NCBI GenBank assembly: GCA_958420075.1
Contig: CATZIM010000109.1
Coordinates: 1 to 6,469 of the forward strand
Direction: 5' to 3'
DNA: 6,469 bases
From: an uncultured Clostridia bacterium
GTDB lineage: Bacteria > Bacillota > Clostridia > Lachnospirales > Anaerotignaceae
Part shown: in pieces, positions 1-5,544 of the stretch
Numbering within the stretch: position 1 is the stretch's first letter
Layout: every line of letters begins with the position of its first letter
The notes under the pieces: model-generated
Seen by the model: only the letters and a program-made list of their open reading frames with translations
Told to the model about the DNA's origin: nothing
Databases searched by the model: none
Program-made: the position numbers and the translations under genes

Positions 1-634
1 TGGCACCAAAAGGACAATTTACCAGACACATCCCACAGGAAACACATTTATCGTAGTCGATTTTTGCGCGTCCATACTGGTCAGAACTGATGGCATCAAT
101 ACCACAGGCAGCCGCACAAGGACGTTTCTGATGAATAATCGCATTATACGGACATACATCAATGCATCTTCCGCACTGAATGCACTTTTCCTGATCGATC
201 ACAGAGCGACCATTGACAATATGAATGGCATCTTTCGGGCATACTTCTGTGCAAGGATGCGCTAAACAGCCTTGACATCCATTTGTTGCTACCACTTTAT
301 TCTCTGGGCAAGCATGGCAGGCAAATTTGATGATGTTAATCAACGGTGGATCGTAATACTTCCGTGCAATTGCGCTTTCTTCGATCCCATCAGAAACAGG
401 TGCAGACTCTGCTGCTGTTCGCACTGGCAGACCAATGGCCAAACGCAGACGTTCGCCAATGATGGCACGTTCCAGAAAAATGCTTTCTCTGTAGGATGCC
501 AGCTCACCTGGCAGAATTTTAAATGGCAGCTGTTCAATTTTTTTTGCATAATCGCCGCCTTCATAAGCAAGGCGTGCAACTTCCGTAAATACTTTTCTTC
601 GAATATCAATAACTGACGTGTAAATTCCTCTCAT
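1..634 (-). CDS. Probable group B [FeFe] hydrogenase, N-terminal ferredoxin-like part (partial, runs off the left edge)
   Basis: The 211 visible codons encode the N-terminal part of an iron-sulfur protein. Residues 1-100 are a helical, cysteine-free region beginning MRGIYTSVIDIRRKVFTEVA. A cysteine-rich stretch follows with C106xxC109, then C120xxC123x4C128x3C132P. Two 4Fe-4S ferredoxin motifs come next: C151xxC154xxC157xxxC161P and C197xxC200xxC203xxxC207P, with extra cysteines at 173 and 177. This arrangement (a basic 'IRRKVF-EVARLAYEG' start, then several Fe-S motifs) matches my recollection of clostridial group B monomeric [FeFe] hydrogenases, which make or consume H2 in the cytoplasm using ferredoxin. 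The H-cluster domain that would prove this lies outside the window, so a plain multi-cluster ferredoxin-like protein remains possible. The start at 634 is supported by AAAGGAG five bases upstream. A promoter lies at 700-728, inside the end of the DUF4186 gene. Confidence 0.72.
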   Translation of the reverse strand, partial: MRGIYTSVIDIRRKVFTEVARLAYEGGDYAKKIEQLPFKILPGELASYRESIFLERAIIGERLRLAIGLPVRTAAESAPVSDGIEESAIARKYYDPPLINIIKFACHACPENKVVATNGCQGCLAHPCTEVCPKDAIHIVNGRSVIDQEKCIQCGRCIDVCPYNAIIHQKRPCAAACGIDAISSDQYGRAKIDYDKCVSCGMCLVNCPFGA

Positions 635-699
635 AGAAACTCCTTTATCATAAATGTATTTTCCTTGTACCACACACAAATGTACTCCATCTGCCATCC

Positions 700-728
700 A
701 TTATACCATAGCAGCAAACCCTTCACAA
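700..728 (-). promoter_or_regulatory. Sigma-A-type promoter of the Fe-S/hydrogenase gene
   Basis: On the minus strand a perfect -10 TATAAT (700-705) is preceded by TGG, giving an extended -10. A -35-like TTGTGA (723-728, 4 of 6 consensus) lies 17 bp away. The -35 overlaps the stop-codon end of the DUF4186 gene. The predicted transcript has a leader of about 60 nt before the ATG at 634, with AAAGGAG as ribosome binding site. No terminator is visible between DUF4186 and this gene, so some readthrough is likely. Confidence 0.55.
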
Positions 729-1130
729 TTTCATATTTCCATTTGCATGTTCTTTTACAAAAACATTACGACTGTGCTGTTTCACTTGTTTTTCTGTCCA
801 CGCCATCAATAGATTTACAATCTTTTGCTGCTGTATATCTGTCAATGGCACACCCATTTTCACGCCATACCATTTGTTTAAACACCCCCTGCAGCAGCAT
901 GCTGTAGCATGTTGTGCCACAAAAATAGGATGTCCTTTCATGGGTGTTTGTTTTCCATCGTTTTTGGGATTTGCCGGTGCCAATCGCTCTCTTACAAATT
1001 CCTTTGCATGCTGTGCAATTTTCTCCATACCGACCCGTTCTATATAAGAAAAATCAGCTTCTTTTAGATAAAATTTACTTCTGAAATTTGATTTGGATAA
1101 TTTTTCCAGAGCTTGTTCAATGGTTTGCAT
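723..1130 (-). CDS. DUF4186 family protein (135 aa)
   Basis: This small soluble protein of unknown function is recognised as DUF4186 by its central block: RLAPANPKNDGKQTP (residues 49-63), MKGHPIFVAQHATACCCRGC (64-83), then a short helical tail with an IVNLLMAW segment. The block holds His67, His74 and Cys78/79/80/83. Such clustering suggests metal or Fe-S binding, but that is inference; I know of no established activity. The frame stays open to 1181, but I place the start at 1130. An ATG there has GGAGG about 10 bases upstream, and it gives MQTIEQALEKLSKSNFRSKF, whereas the 17 extra upstream codons cover the ribosome binding site and part of the likely -10. No signal peptide or membrane segment is seen. 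The gene diverges from the MATE exporter and precedes the Fe-S gene on the same strand by 88 bp, with a separate promoter between. Confidence 0.85.
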   Translation of the reverse strand: MQTIEQALEKLSKSNFRSKFYLKEADFSYIERVGMEKIAQHAKEFVRERLAPANPKNDGKQTPMKGHPIFVAQHATACCCRGCLNKWYGVKMGVPLTDIQQQKIVNLLMAWTEKQVKQHSRNVFVKEHANGNMKL

Positions 1131-1155
1131 ACATATTCCGCCTCCATTCATTTGT

Positions 1156-1183
1156 ATCATAGCACTTTTCCAAAAAGTCACAA
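1156..1183 (-). promoter_or_regulatory. Promoter of the DUF4186 gene
   Basis: On the minus strand TTGTGA (1178-1183) and TATGAT (1156-1161, 5 of 6 consensus) are 16 bp apart. They lie 26 bp upstream of the chosen ATG, with GGAGG between. The same TTGTGA hexamer serves as -35 in the promoter at 700-728. The spacer holds an imperfect palindrome, ACTTTTTGGAAAAGT, which could be an operator; that is only a suggestion. Confidence 0.5.
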
Positions 1184-1213
1184 GAGCACGATTGTATTTT
1201 TCTGAAAAAAGTA

Positions 1214-1242
1214 TTGCTCTGTGAGATAATTCGTATTACATT
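1214..1242 (+). promoter_or_regulatory. Possible promoter of the MATE exporter gene
   Basis: A weak pair, TTGCTC (1214-1219) and TACATT (1237-1242), is spaced 17 bp and lies 38 bp before the ATG. An alternative -10, GATAAT at 1225-1230, has no good -35. The ribosome binding site AAAGGAG lies seven bases before the ATG and is unambiguous, so the promoter is the uncertain part. Confidence 0.3.
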
Positions 1243-1279
1243 AGTAAATGAAATTTGCTATTCGTAAAGGAGAACCGTT

Positions 1280-2671
1280 ATGCGTGTTACAGCAATGTCA
1301 AAAAATCAAATTACAGAAGGTGTTATTTGGAAACAGCTGCTTTTTTTCTTTTTTCCTATTTTATTAGGGACACTGTTTCAGCAATTATATAACACAGCAG
1401 ATACCGTTGTTGTTGGTCGTTTTGTAGGAACACAAGCTTTGGCTGCCGTAGGCGGCTCTACAGGACAGATTGTAAACCTTGTCGTCAACTTCTTCGTCGG
1501 CCTTGCATCTGGTGCTACTGTCATCATTGCCCGTTATTATGGCGCAAGAGACCGAATCAAACTGAATAATGCACTTCATACAGCCATTGCATTATCCATT
1601 GTGGGCGGTATTGTGACTGGCATTGCGGGAATTTTATTAACTCCATCCTTATTGAAAATGATGAATACCCCTGCGGATGTTATTGAAGGCTCCACCATGT
1701 ATCTGCGCATTTATTTCGCCGGTATCATTTTTGTTTTTGTCTATAACATCGGTTCCGGTATCCTGCGTGCTGTTGGTGATTCCAAACGTCCCCTTTATTT
1801 TTTGATTGTTTGCTGCTTTTTAAACATCTTTTTGGATATTCTTTTTGTTGTTTATTTAAAGCTGGGTGTAAAAGGCGCTGCCTTTGCTACCGTGATTTCA
1901 CAGGCCGTTAGTGCGTTACTGGTCATTCTTTCTTTGACCAAGTCTGTAGACATCTATCGGCTGCGTCCAAATAAGATTCGTTTTTACAAGAGTTTGCTCA
2001 TTGCCATCATCACCATTGGGCTTCCTGCCGGACTGCAGTCTGTTATGTATGGTATTTCCAATATCATCATACAGACTTCCCTGAATAGTCTGGGTACAGA
2101 AACCGTTGCGGCTCATACAGCTTTTGCAAAGATCGACGCAATCTACTGGATGATTTCCGGTGCGTTTAGTGTTTCCATCATTACATTCATTGGCCAGAAT
2201 TATGGCGCACGTAAATTCGACCGTATGAAAAAGAGTATCAAAGTGTGTTTGCTCATGGACTTGATTGCTTCCCTGCTGCTGACAACTGTCATGCTTTTGG
2301 CTGGTCCTTATCTTCTGCGTCTTTTCACATCCGACCAGGAAGTTATCGAAATCGGCATGCAGATCATCCACATTATCGCACCTTCCTATGCGCTCTTTAT
2401 CTTCATTGAAATATTGTCCAGTTCTTTGCGCGGTATGGGCAATGTGGTCGTTCCTATGCTGATGACCTGCGGTGGTGTTTGCGTATTGCGTATTCTGTGG
2501 ATCTTCATCTTTGTAAGAACCCATTTGAGCGTTACAACCATTTTGATGAGCTACCCCATCTCCTGGGGCTTCACGGCAATACTGTTTATCATCTATTTCA
2601 TGTTTTATCAAAAGAAATTTTTCCGTCGCTGTATGGAAGAAACAGAAGCTCCAGCAGAAACAAACGCATAA
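1280..2671 (+). CDS. MATE family multidrug/cation exporter
   Basis: This 463-aa integral membrane transporter of the MATE family would export organic cations or drugs by Na+ or H+ antiport across the cytoplasmic membrane. The length and about 12 hydrophobic segments fit the family. The first MatE half (about 18-220) shows FFFFPILLGTLFQQLYNTAD with Pro26 and Asp41, then ARYYGARD (84-91) and GSGILRAVGDSKRP (158-171). The second half (about 235-440) repeats the pattern with GLPAGLQS (247-254), IGQNYGARK (304-312) and SSLRGMGNVVVP (381-392). The tail from 443 is charged and cytoplasmic. The chosen ATG has AAAGGAG seven bases upstream; an in-frame Met at codon 6 lacks a comparable site. The substrate cannot be deduced. 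It is monocistronic: divergent from DUF4186 and convergent with queL, with a terminator after it. No regulator gene lies adjacent. Confidence 0.95.
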   Translation: MRVTAMSKNQITEGVIWKQLLFFFFPILLGTLFQQLYNTADTVVVGRFVGTQALAAVGGSTGQIVNLVVNFFVGLASGATVIIARYYGARDRIKLNNALHTAIALSIVGGIVTGIAGILLTPSLLKMMNTPADVIEGSTMYLRIYFAGIIFVFVYNIGSGILRAVGDSKRPLYFLIVCCFLNIFLDILFVVYLKLGVKGAAFATVISQAVSALLVILSLTKSVDIYRLRPNKIRFYKSLLIAIITIGLPAGLQSVMYGISNIIIQTSLNSLGTETVAAHTAFAKIDAIYWMISGAFSVSIITFIGQNYGARKFDRMKKSIKVCLLMDLIASLLLTTVMLLAGPYLLRLFTSDQEVIEIGMQIIHIIAPSYALFIFIEILSSSLRGMGNVVVPMLMTCGGVCVLRILWIFIFVRTHLSVTTILMSYPISWGFTAILFIIYFMFYQKKFFRRCMEETEAPAETNA

Positions 2672-2713
2672 AGAAAAGGCAGACAAATTTAAGGGCATCT
2701 TCATAAGAAAACA

Positions 2714-2763
2714 AAGAAAGCTGAAATCCTCATCGAACAAAGGATTCCAGCTTTCTTATTTTT
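2714..2763. terminator. Bidirectional rho-independent terminator between MATE and queL
   Basis: The arms AAGAAAGCTGAAATCCT (2714-2730) and AGGATTCCAGCTTTCTT (2741-2757) form a 17-bp stem with one A-C mismatch and a 10-nt loop. On the plus strand it is followed by TTATTTTT, ending MATE transcription. Read on the minus strand the stem is followed by TTTGTTTTCTT, so it could also end que-operon transcripts. Confidence 0.85.
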
Positions 2764-2810
2764 ACTGAGATATAATTTGGTATGTTTTCTTCTGAAGACA
2801 GCAGTCGTAA

Positions 2811-2860
2811 TTTCCCTTAAGAAATCAATAAAAGGAAAACCAACGTTTTCTTAAGGGAAA
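2811..2860. repeat. Perfect 14-bp inverted repeat downstream of queL
   Basis: TTTCCCTTAAGAAA (2811-2824) and its exact reverse complement (2847-2860) are separated by 22 nt. With a one-base G bulge the stem extends outward through GTAA (2807-2810) and TTAC (2862-2865). No T-tract follows on either strand, so it is not a canonical intrinsic terminator. It may stabilise the 3' end of the que mRNA, or be part of the larger element at 2674-2878. Confidence 0.6.
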
Positions 2861-2899
2861 GTTACCTGTCTGCCTTTTTTATATATAAAATGATATGCC

Positions 2900-3589
2900 T
2901 TAATCTCCAACACCAAAATCAGTCTTTTCATAAAGAACTTCCACAGATGGGTCTTCTAAAAGCCATTGATATGTTTCCATAAACCATGCTACCAATTCTT
3001 CATCCCGTTTTACTGATGTACTGTTATTGGTAAATACATTAACGGTTCCCAGTGGGAAATATTTTTTCAAAAGCTCAATATCTCTGGCAATCATTTCTTT
3101 TGTCTGTCCTTTGATGCCTACCATTAAGCAGGGAGATTCAAAATATGTTCTCACTTCTTCCGGTGATGTAAAGTCAGCATGCTTATTCAGATAATTTTCC
3201 CGAAAATCCCAATCAAATGTTTCCACACCGATTTTGAAAATGATAGGGATTCCCATATATTCCCGTATACGCTGCAGTTGATGCCGATACATCCAATGGG
3301 CTTCAAAGAATAATTTTTGAATCTTTTTTTCATGAATTAAATTACGGATTTCTTCCAATGTTTCTTTTGGAAGCTCAAAACAGCTTCCAGAATTGATAAC
3401 TTCCAATACGCCATATTTTCCTGTTACACGAGAAAGCACTTCATGATTGAGGCGCACCATAGCATCTTCATCTTTTGAATTATCCGCTATATAATCGCAG
3501 AAAACGCATTTTCCCCAGGCACAGGGACGTCCCTGAAGCAATACGATTTCTCGTTGATTTTTGTTTGTAATTTCATTATATCGTTCCAT
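2900..3589 (-). CDS. queL: Radical SAM queuine lyase (queuine to preQ1)
   Basis: This 229-aa cytoplasmic radical SAM enzyme opens with an atypical cluster motif, C23-x4-C28-x2-C31 (RPCAWGKCVFCDY), instead of CX3CX2C. Other marked blocks are NSGSCFELP (66-74), FFEAHWMYR (94-102), IGVETFDWDFRE (120-131), GIKGQTKE (158-165) and FTNNSTSVKRDEE (186-198). The family reported from gut clostridia cleaves the cyclopentenediol from queuine base to regenerate preQ1, a radical reaction needing S-adenosylmethionine and a reduced 4Fe-4S cluster. I assign the role from the motif together with the adjacent nucleoside hydrolase, the ECF subunit and the upstream preQ1 riboswitch. The start at 3589 has AAAGGAA seven bases upstream and overlaps the end of qrtT by 14 nt, so translation is probably coupled. 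It is the last gene of the operon. A different radical SAM reaction on a related base is not excluded. Confidence 0.85.
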   Translation of the reverse strand: MERYNEITNKNQREIVLLQGRPCAWGKCVFCDYIADNSKDEDAMVRLNHEVLSRVTGKYGVLEVINSGSCFELPKETLEEIRNLIHEKKIQKLFFEAHWMYRHQLQRIREYMGIPIIFKIGVETFDWDFRENYLNKHADFTSPEEVRTYFESPCLMVGIKGQTKEMIARDIELLKKYFPLGTVNVFTNNSTSVKRDEELVAWFMETYQWLLEDPSVEVLYEKTDFGVGD

Positions 3590-4160
3590 GGGAATTTCCT
3601 TTCTGTACCTTTTGTTTCAGAGAAGCGGGCAGCATACCGTAAAGCACCACAGTGCAGAACACAATGACAATACGATCCAAATAATCGGTGATTGCCTGCA
3701 CAACGCAAACGCTGGCTGTCATTCCAAGGCCGCCTGCATGCAAAAGCTGCACCAGCAGACTGGAACCTGATGAAGTGATGCCGCCGAAAACAGCTGCTGT
3801 AATCACAGAGCTGACAATGGTGCCAGGTAAAGAAACGCAAAGCGCTGTCAACAACACTTTCCAGAATTGTCTGCCGTTTGGTCTGATTTTCTGATAGAAA
3901 ATACCAGCCATAACCCCTACAACCATTTGCACGGGAATGTAATAAAATGAGTAAATATCACTGGTGCATCCACTGATGATGCCGCTTAGAATCCCAGGAA
4001 CCATACCATAGACAGGTCCCAGCATAACTGCTGACAAAACAGTTCCCAAGGAATCCAGATAGATCGGAAGCCGGAGCAATAGTGCTAAATTCGCTCCAAC
4101 CACGTTCAAAGCTGTAGCAATTCCTAAAAAACAAATTTGCATAACCGTAGTTTTTCTCAT
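3576..4160 (-). CDS. qrtT: ECF transporter S component, queuosine/queuine salvage
   Basis: This 194-aa, very hydrophobic protein has about six membrane segments. It carries ECF S-component hallmarks: a start MRKTTVMQICFLGIATALNV, then LPIYLDSLGTVLSAVMLGPV (31-50) followed by a glycine-rich GMVPGILSGIISG. S components bind a micronutrient in the membrane and are energised by the shared EcfA/A'/T module. No ATPase or EcfT gene is in the window, so the module must be encoded elsewhere. The substrate, queuine or queuosine, is inferred from the flanking queK and queL and from the published clostridial pathway; S components are hard to tell apart by sequence alone. The ATG overlaps the queK stop as ATGA, with an AAGGGG site about ten bases upstream inside queK, and the 3' end overlaps queL by 14 nt. 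The three proteins are therefore probably made together. Confidence 0.85.
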   Translation of the reverse strand: MRKTTVMQICFLGIATALNVVGANLALLLRLPIYLDSLGTVLSAVMLGPVYGMVPGILSGIISGCTSDIYSFYYIPVQMVVGVMAGIFYQKIRPNGRQFWKVLLTALCVSLPGTIVSSVITAAVFGGITSSGSSLLVQLLHAGGLGMTASVCVVQAITDYLDRIVIVFCTVVLYGMLPASLKQKVQKGNSHGTI

Positions 4161-5230
4161 TTTACAACATCCCCTTTCAGCGTTTTCACATGATCCTCTT
4201 CATCTTTTGGCATCCAAACACGTTTGCCTGCATCTTCTACCATAATTTGTCGCAAAACATGACGTACATCAGACGCATCTGCACCAAATACATGGGTAAT
4301 GAAAAAGGTCATGAAACGATAAGGGTCTGTTTCTGTTAAAATATGACTGTTTTTTTCTTTTTTCCAGAAATCATAGGTGTCTACCACTGTCTGACCCAAA
4401 GATATTCCGGCTGTTTCCACTGTGGTATAAGCTGAAAATCCCTTGCACAGACTATGATCAATGCAATAAGCAACTGCAAGTGGGTCATTAATGACACAGC
4501 CAATGACACCTTCCTGTTTCCAATGGAAGTCAAAATAAAAACGTGTGATGTTGCGAATAAAGTTCCCGATTTCCGGAGACAAACAGGTCATGTACTCAAC
4601 CAGATTGGGTGTCAATACAATTTCTCTGGTAACATCCAAACCAATCATTTGAATCTGTTTCTGACGCAAAGCCGGATAGCTTTCAAAGGCTTCATATACT
4701 GCCTTTGCCGCATCAGGGTCGCACCAATAATTGTATTCTGCTACTGGGGAACAATTTCCGTGGCTTTTGTAGCTGCCGCCCATTGTCACCAGTTCTCCCA
4801 GCCCCTCAAGGCACTCAGGATGATCCTGTATCAATCGTGCGATGTTTGTGAGAGGACCCAGGGCAATAATAGATACCTCTTTCTGTTCAGACAGTGTCTG
4901 CGCCAGAAATTCGATGGCACCTTCTTTGGGTCGCACCTCTGTAACATTCGGCAGAAAACTTTCGCCAAGTCCATCAGCACCGTGGGTATCTGTAGCATCC
5001 ACATAGGACCGCACAAGAGGCTTTGTTTCCCCCAGATACACAGGCACGTCCAACCGCCCCAATAGCTCCAAGGCTTTTAAAGCGTTTTCCGCCCCCTGTG
5101 TTGTCGGAACATTTCCGCACACCACCGTGATACCCAACACATCCAGTTCCGGCGACTGCAGCGCCAACAGCAGTGCCAGCACATCATCTATGCCGGGATC
5201 ACAATCAATAATTACTTTTTTTGCATTCAT
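4157..5230 (-). CDS. queK: Nucleoside hydrolase, probable queuosine hydrolase
   Basis: This 357-aa cytoplasmic enzyme of the inosine-uridine nucleoside hydrolase fold would split the N-glycosidic bond of queuosine to release queuine base for QueL. The N-terminal Ca2+-binding motif IIDCDPGIDD (7-16) is intact. Also present are ALGPLTNIA (123-131), VTMGG (148-152), GNCSPVAEYN (158-167, ribose-binding Asn and Glu) and DPDAA (171-175). At the C-terminal metal/acid site the protein has INDPLAVA (247-254). In many family members the residue before this Asp is a catalytic His; here it is Asn248, consistent with a changed base specificity. Length is slightly above the usual 310-340 because of a charged tail after about 330. 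The ATG at 5230 has AAAGGAG eight bases upstream. It is first in the operon, directly behind a preQ1 riboswitch, and shares ATGA with qrtT. Another nucleoside substrate is possible, but context argues for queuosine. Confidence 0.86.
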   Translation of the reverse strand: MNAKKVIIDCDPGIDDVLALLLALQSPELDVLGITVVCGNVPTTQGAENALKALELLGRLDVPVYLGETKPLVRSYVDATDTHGADGLGESFLPNVTEVRPKEGAIEFLAQTLSEQKEVSIIALGPLTNIARLIQDHPECLEGLGELVTMGGSYKSHGNCSPVAEYNYWCDPDAAKAVYEAFESYPALRQKQIQMIGLDVTREIVLTPNLVEYMTCLSPEIGNFIRNITRFYFDFHWKQEGVIGCVINDPLAVAYCIDHSLCKGFSAYTTVETAGISLGQTVVDTYDFWKKEKNSHILTETDPYRFMTFFITHVFGADASDVRHVLRQIMVEDAGKRVWMPKDEEDHVKTLKGDVVK

Positions 5231-5234
5231 TCTC

Positions 5235-5303
5235 CAATCTCCTTTCCGATTCTGTTTTTCGCATCGGTTCCCGCAGCAACGGGAATACCCGAATGCGAGA
5301 TTG
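5235..5303 (-). promoter_or_regulatory. Expression platform: hairpin that can mask the queK Shine-Dalgarno
   Basis: Downstream of the aptamer on the minus strand, CAATCTC (5297-5303) is complementary to GAGATTG (5235-5241), which overlaps the GGAG of the queK ribosome binding site. Inside this closing stem, GCAT (5293-5296) pairs with ATGC (5261-5264), CGG (5289-5291) with CCG (5265-5267), and TTCCCG (5280-5285) with CGGGAA (5268-5273) around a TTGCTG loop. The stem is followed by AAAAACAG rather than U residues, so control of translation initiation is more likely than termination. A competing pairing exists, CCGAT (5263-5267) with ATCGG (5246-5250). Which fold forms with ligand is inference. 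Confidence 0.6.
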
Positions 5304-5308
5304 AGATA

Positions 5309-5343
5309 CTTGGTTTTTTATACTGGGAAGTTCACGAACCAGT
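5309..5343 (-). ncRNA. preQ1-I riboswitch aptamer
   Basis: The 35-nt minus-strand segment aligns without gaps to the Bacillus subtilis queC preQ1-I aptamer as I remember it. P1 is ACTGG (5339-5343) with CCAGT (5322-5326). The loop begins TTC and ends with the invariant ligand-reading C at 5327 (C17 of the aptamer). The A-rich L3 TATAAAAAACCAAG ends at 5309. P1 differs from B. subtilis in sequence but keeps all five pairs, so it covaries. In the pseudoknot helix P2, G11-C31 is kept and C8-G35 is possible; the remaining contacts are not clear Watson-Crick pairs. The ligand preQ1 is the expected product of QueL, giving a feedback loop. It lies about 80 nt before the queK ATG and just downstream of a -10 box. 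Confidence 0.87.
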
Positions 5344-5374
5344 CCGACAGATGAAACAAAATTTCAAACTGCCG

Positions 5375-5423
5375 ATTATATAAATGCAGAAGAAAGTATA
5401 GCACAAAATTTTCATACTGTATA
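5375..5423 (-). promoter_or_regulatory. Promoter region of the queK-qrtT-queL operon
   Basis: A perfect TATAAT (5375-5380) would start transcription near 5368, just before the aptamer, but its best upstream -35 (TTGTGC, 5401-5406) is 20 bp away. An alternative pair is TATACA (5418-5423) and TATACT (5395-5400) with 17-bp spacing. Either gives an mRNA containing the whole riboswitch. I cannot choose between them. Confidence 0.45.
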
Positions 5424-5484
5424 GTAATTTCATAAAATCAACATTCTCATCAAATATTATTCTTTTGCTATTTTTTAAACTTAC

Positions 5485-5528
5485 AAAAAAAGGTCCTCCT
5501 GATTCATGCAAATCAGTTAGACCTTTTT
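5485..5528 (-). terminator. Rho-independent terminator of the 256-aa gene
   Basis: On the minus strand the stem AAAAAGGTC/GACCTTTTT, continued by CTGATT/AATCAG after a three-base internal loop, ends in a run of seven T. It lies 17 bp after the stop codon of the 256-aa gene and insulates the que operon from upstream transcription. The A- and T-rich flanks also allow some function on the plus strand, but no gene points that way. The remaining sequence at 5424-5484 is AT-rich and I see nothing else in it. Confidence 0.85.
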
Positions 5529-5544
5529 CAGATTCTATTTTTTC

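Larger units (their letters stand above)
2674..2878. repeat. Inverted-repeat-bounded intergenic element (MITE-like?)
   Basis: The convergent gap between the MATE gene and queL is bounded by 12-bp perfect inverted repeats, AAAAGGCAGACA (2674-2685) and TGTCTGCCTTTT (2867-2878). Inside are two further inverted repeats, listed separately. The left repeat begins three bases after the MATE stop codon. Nested inverted repeats, about 205 bp of length and no coding capacity fit a non-autonomous miniature element. A simple pair of transcription-ending structures for two converging genes is equally possible. No clear target-site duplication is seen; the flanks are AT-rich (right flank TATATATAAA). Confidence 0.4.

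Noticed and set aside
272..616. Plus-strand open frame opposite the Fe-S/hydrogenase gene
   Set aside because: It is cysteine- and phenylalanine-rich because it mirrors the ferredoxin-coding strand; the minus-strand frame has the motifs and the ribosome binding site.
1131..1181. Upstream in-frame ATG at 1181 as start of the DUF4186 gene
   Set aside because: The extra 17 codons span the GGAGG site and overlap the likely -10 box; the ATG at 1130 has the proper spacing.
1916..2740. A long open frame (274 codons) antisense to the MATE gene
   Set aside because: Its translation is rich in Cys, His, Asn and Gln with no family resemblance, it has no convincing ribosome binding site, and it lies opposite an unambiguous 12-segment transporter.
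4454..5065. Plus-strand open frame of about 200 codons opposite queK
   Set aside because: The minus strand carries intact nucleoside hydrolase motifs throughout; the plus frame shows no recognisable domain.
5260..5297. Leader hairpin of queK as an intrinsic terminator
   Set aside because: The stem is strong, but on the transcribed strand it is followed by AAAAACAG with no U-tract, so Shine-Dalgarno masking was preferred.
5309..5343. preQ1-II (COG4708) or preQ1-III riboswitch class
   Set aside because: The segment is too short and has the class I signature: a five-pair P1, a 12-nt loop ending in C, and an A-rich tail.
5409..5430. Near-palindrome TACTATACAGTA upstream of the que operon as an operator
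   Set aside because: Only four-base arms in an AT-rich stretch, overlapping a possible -35; too weak to call a regulator site.
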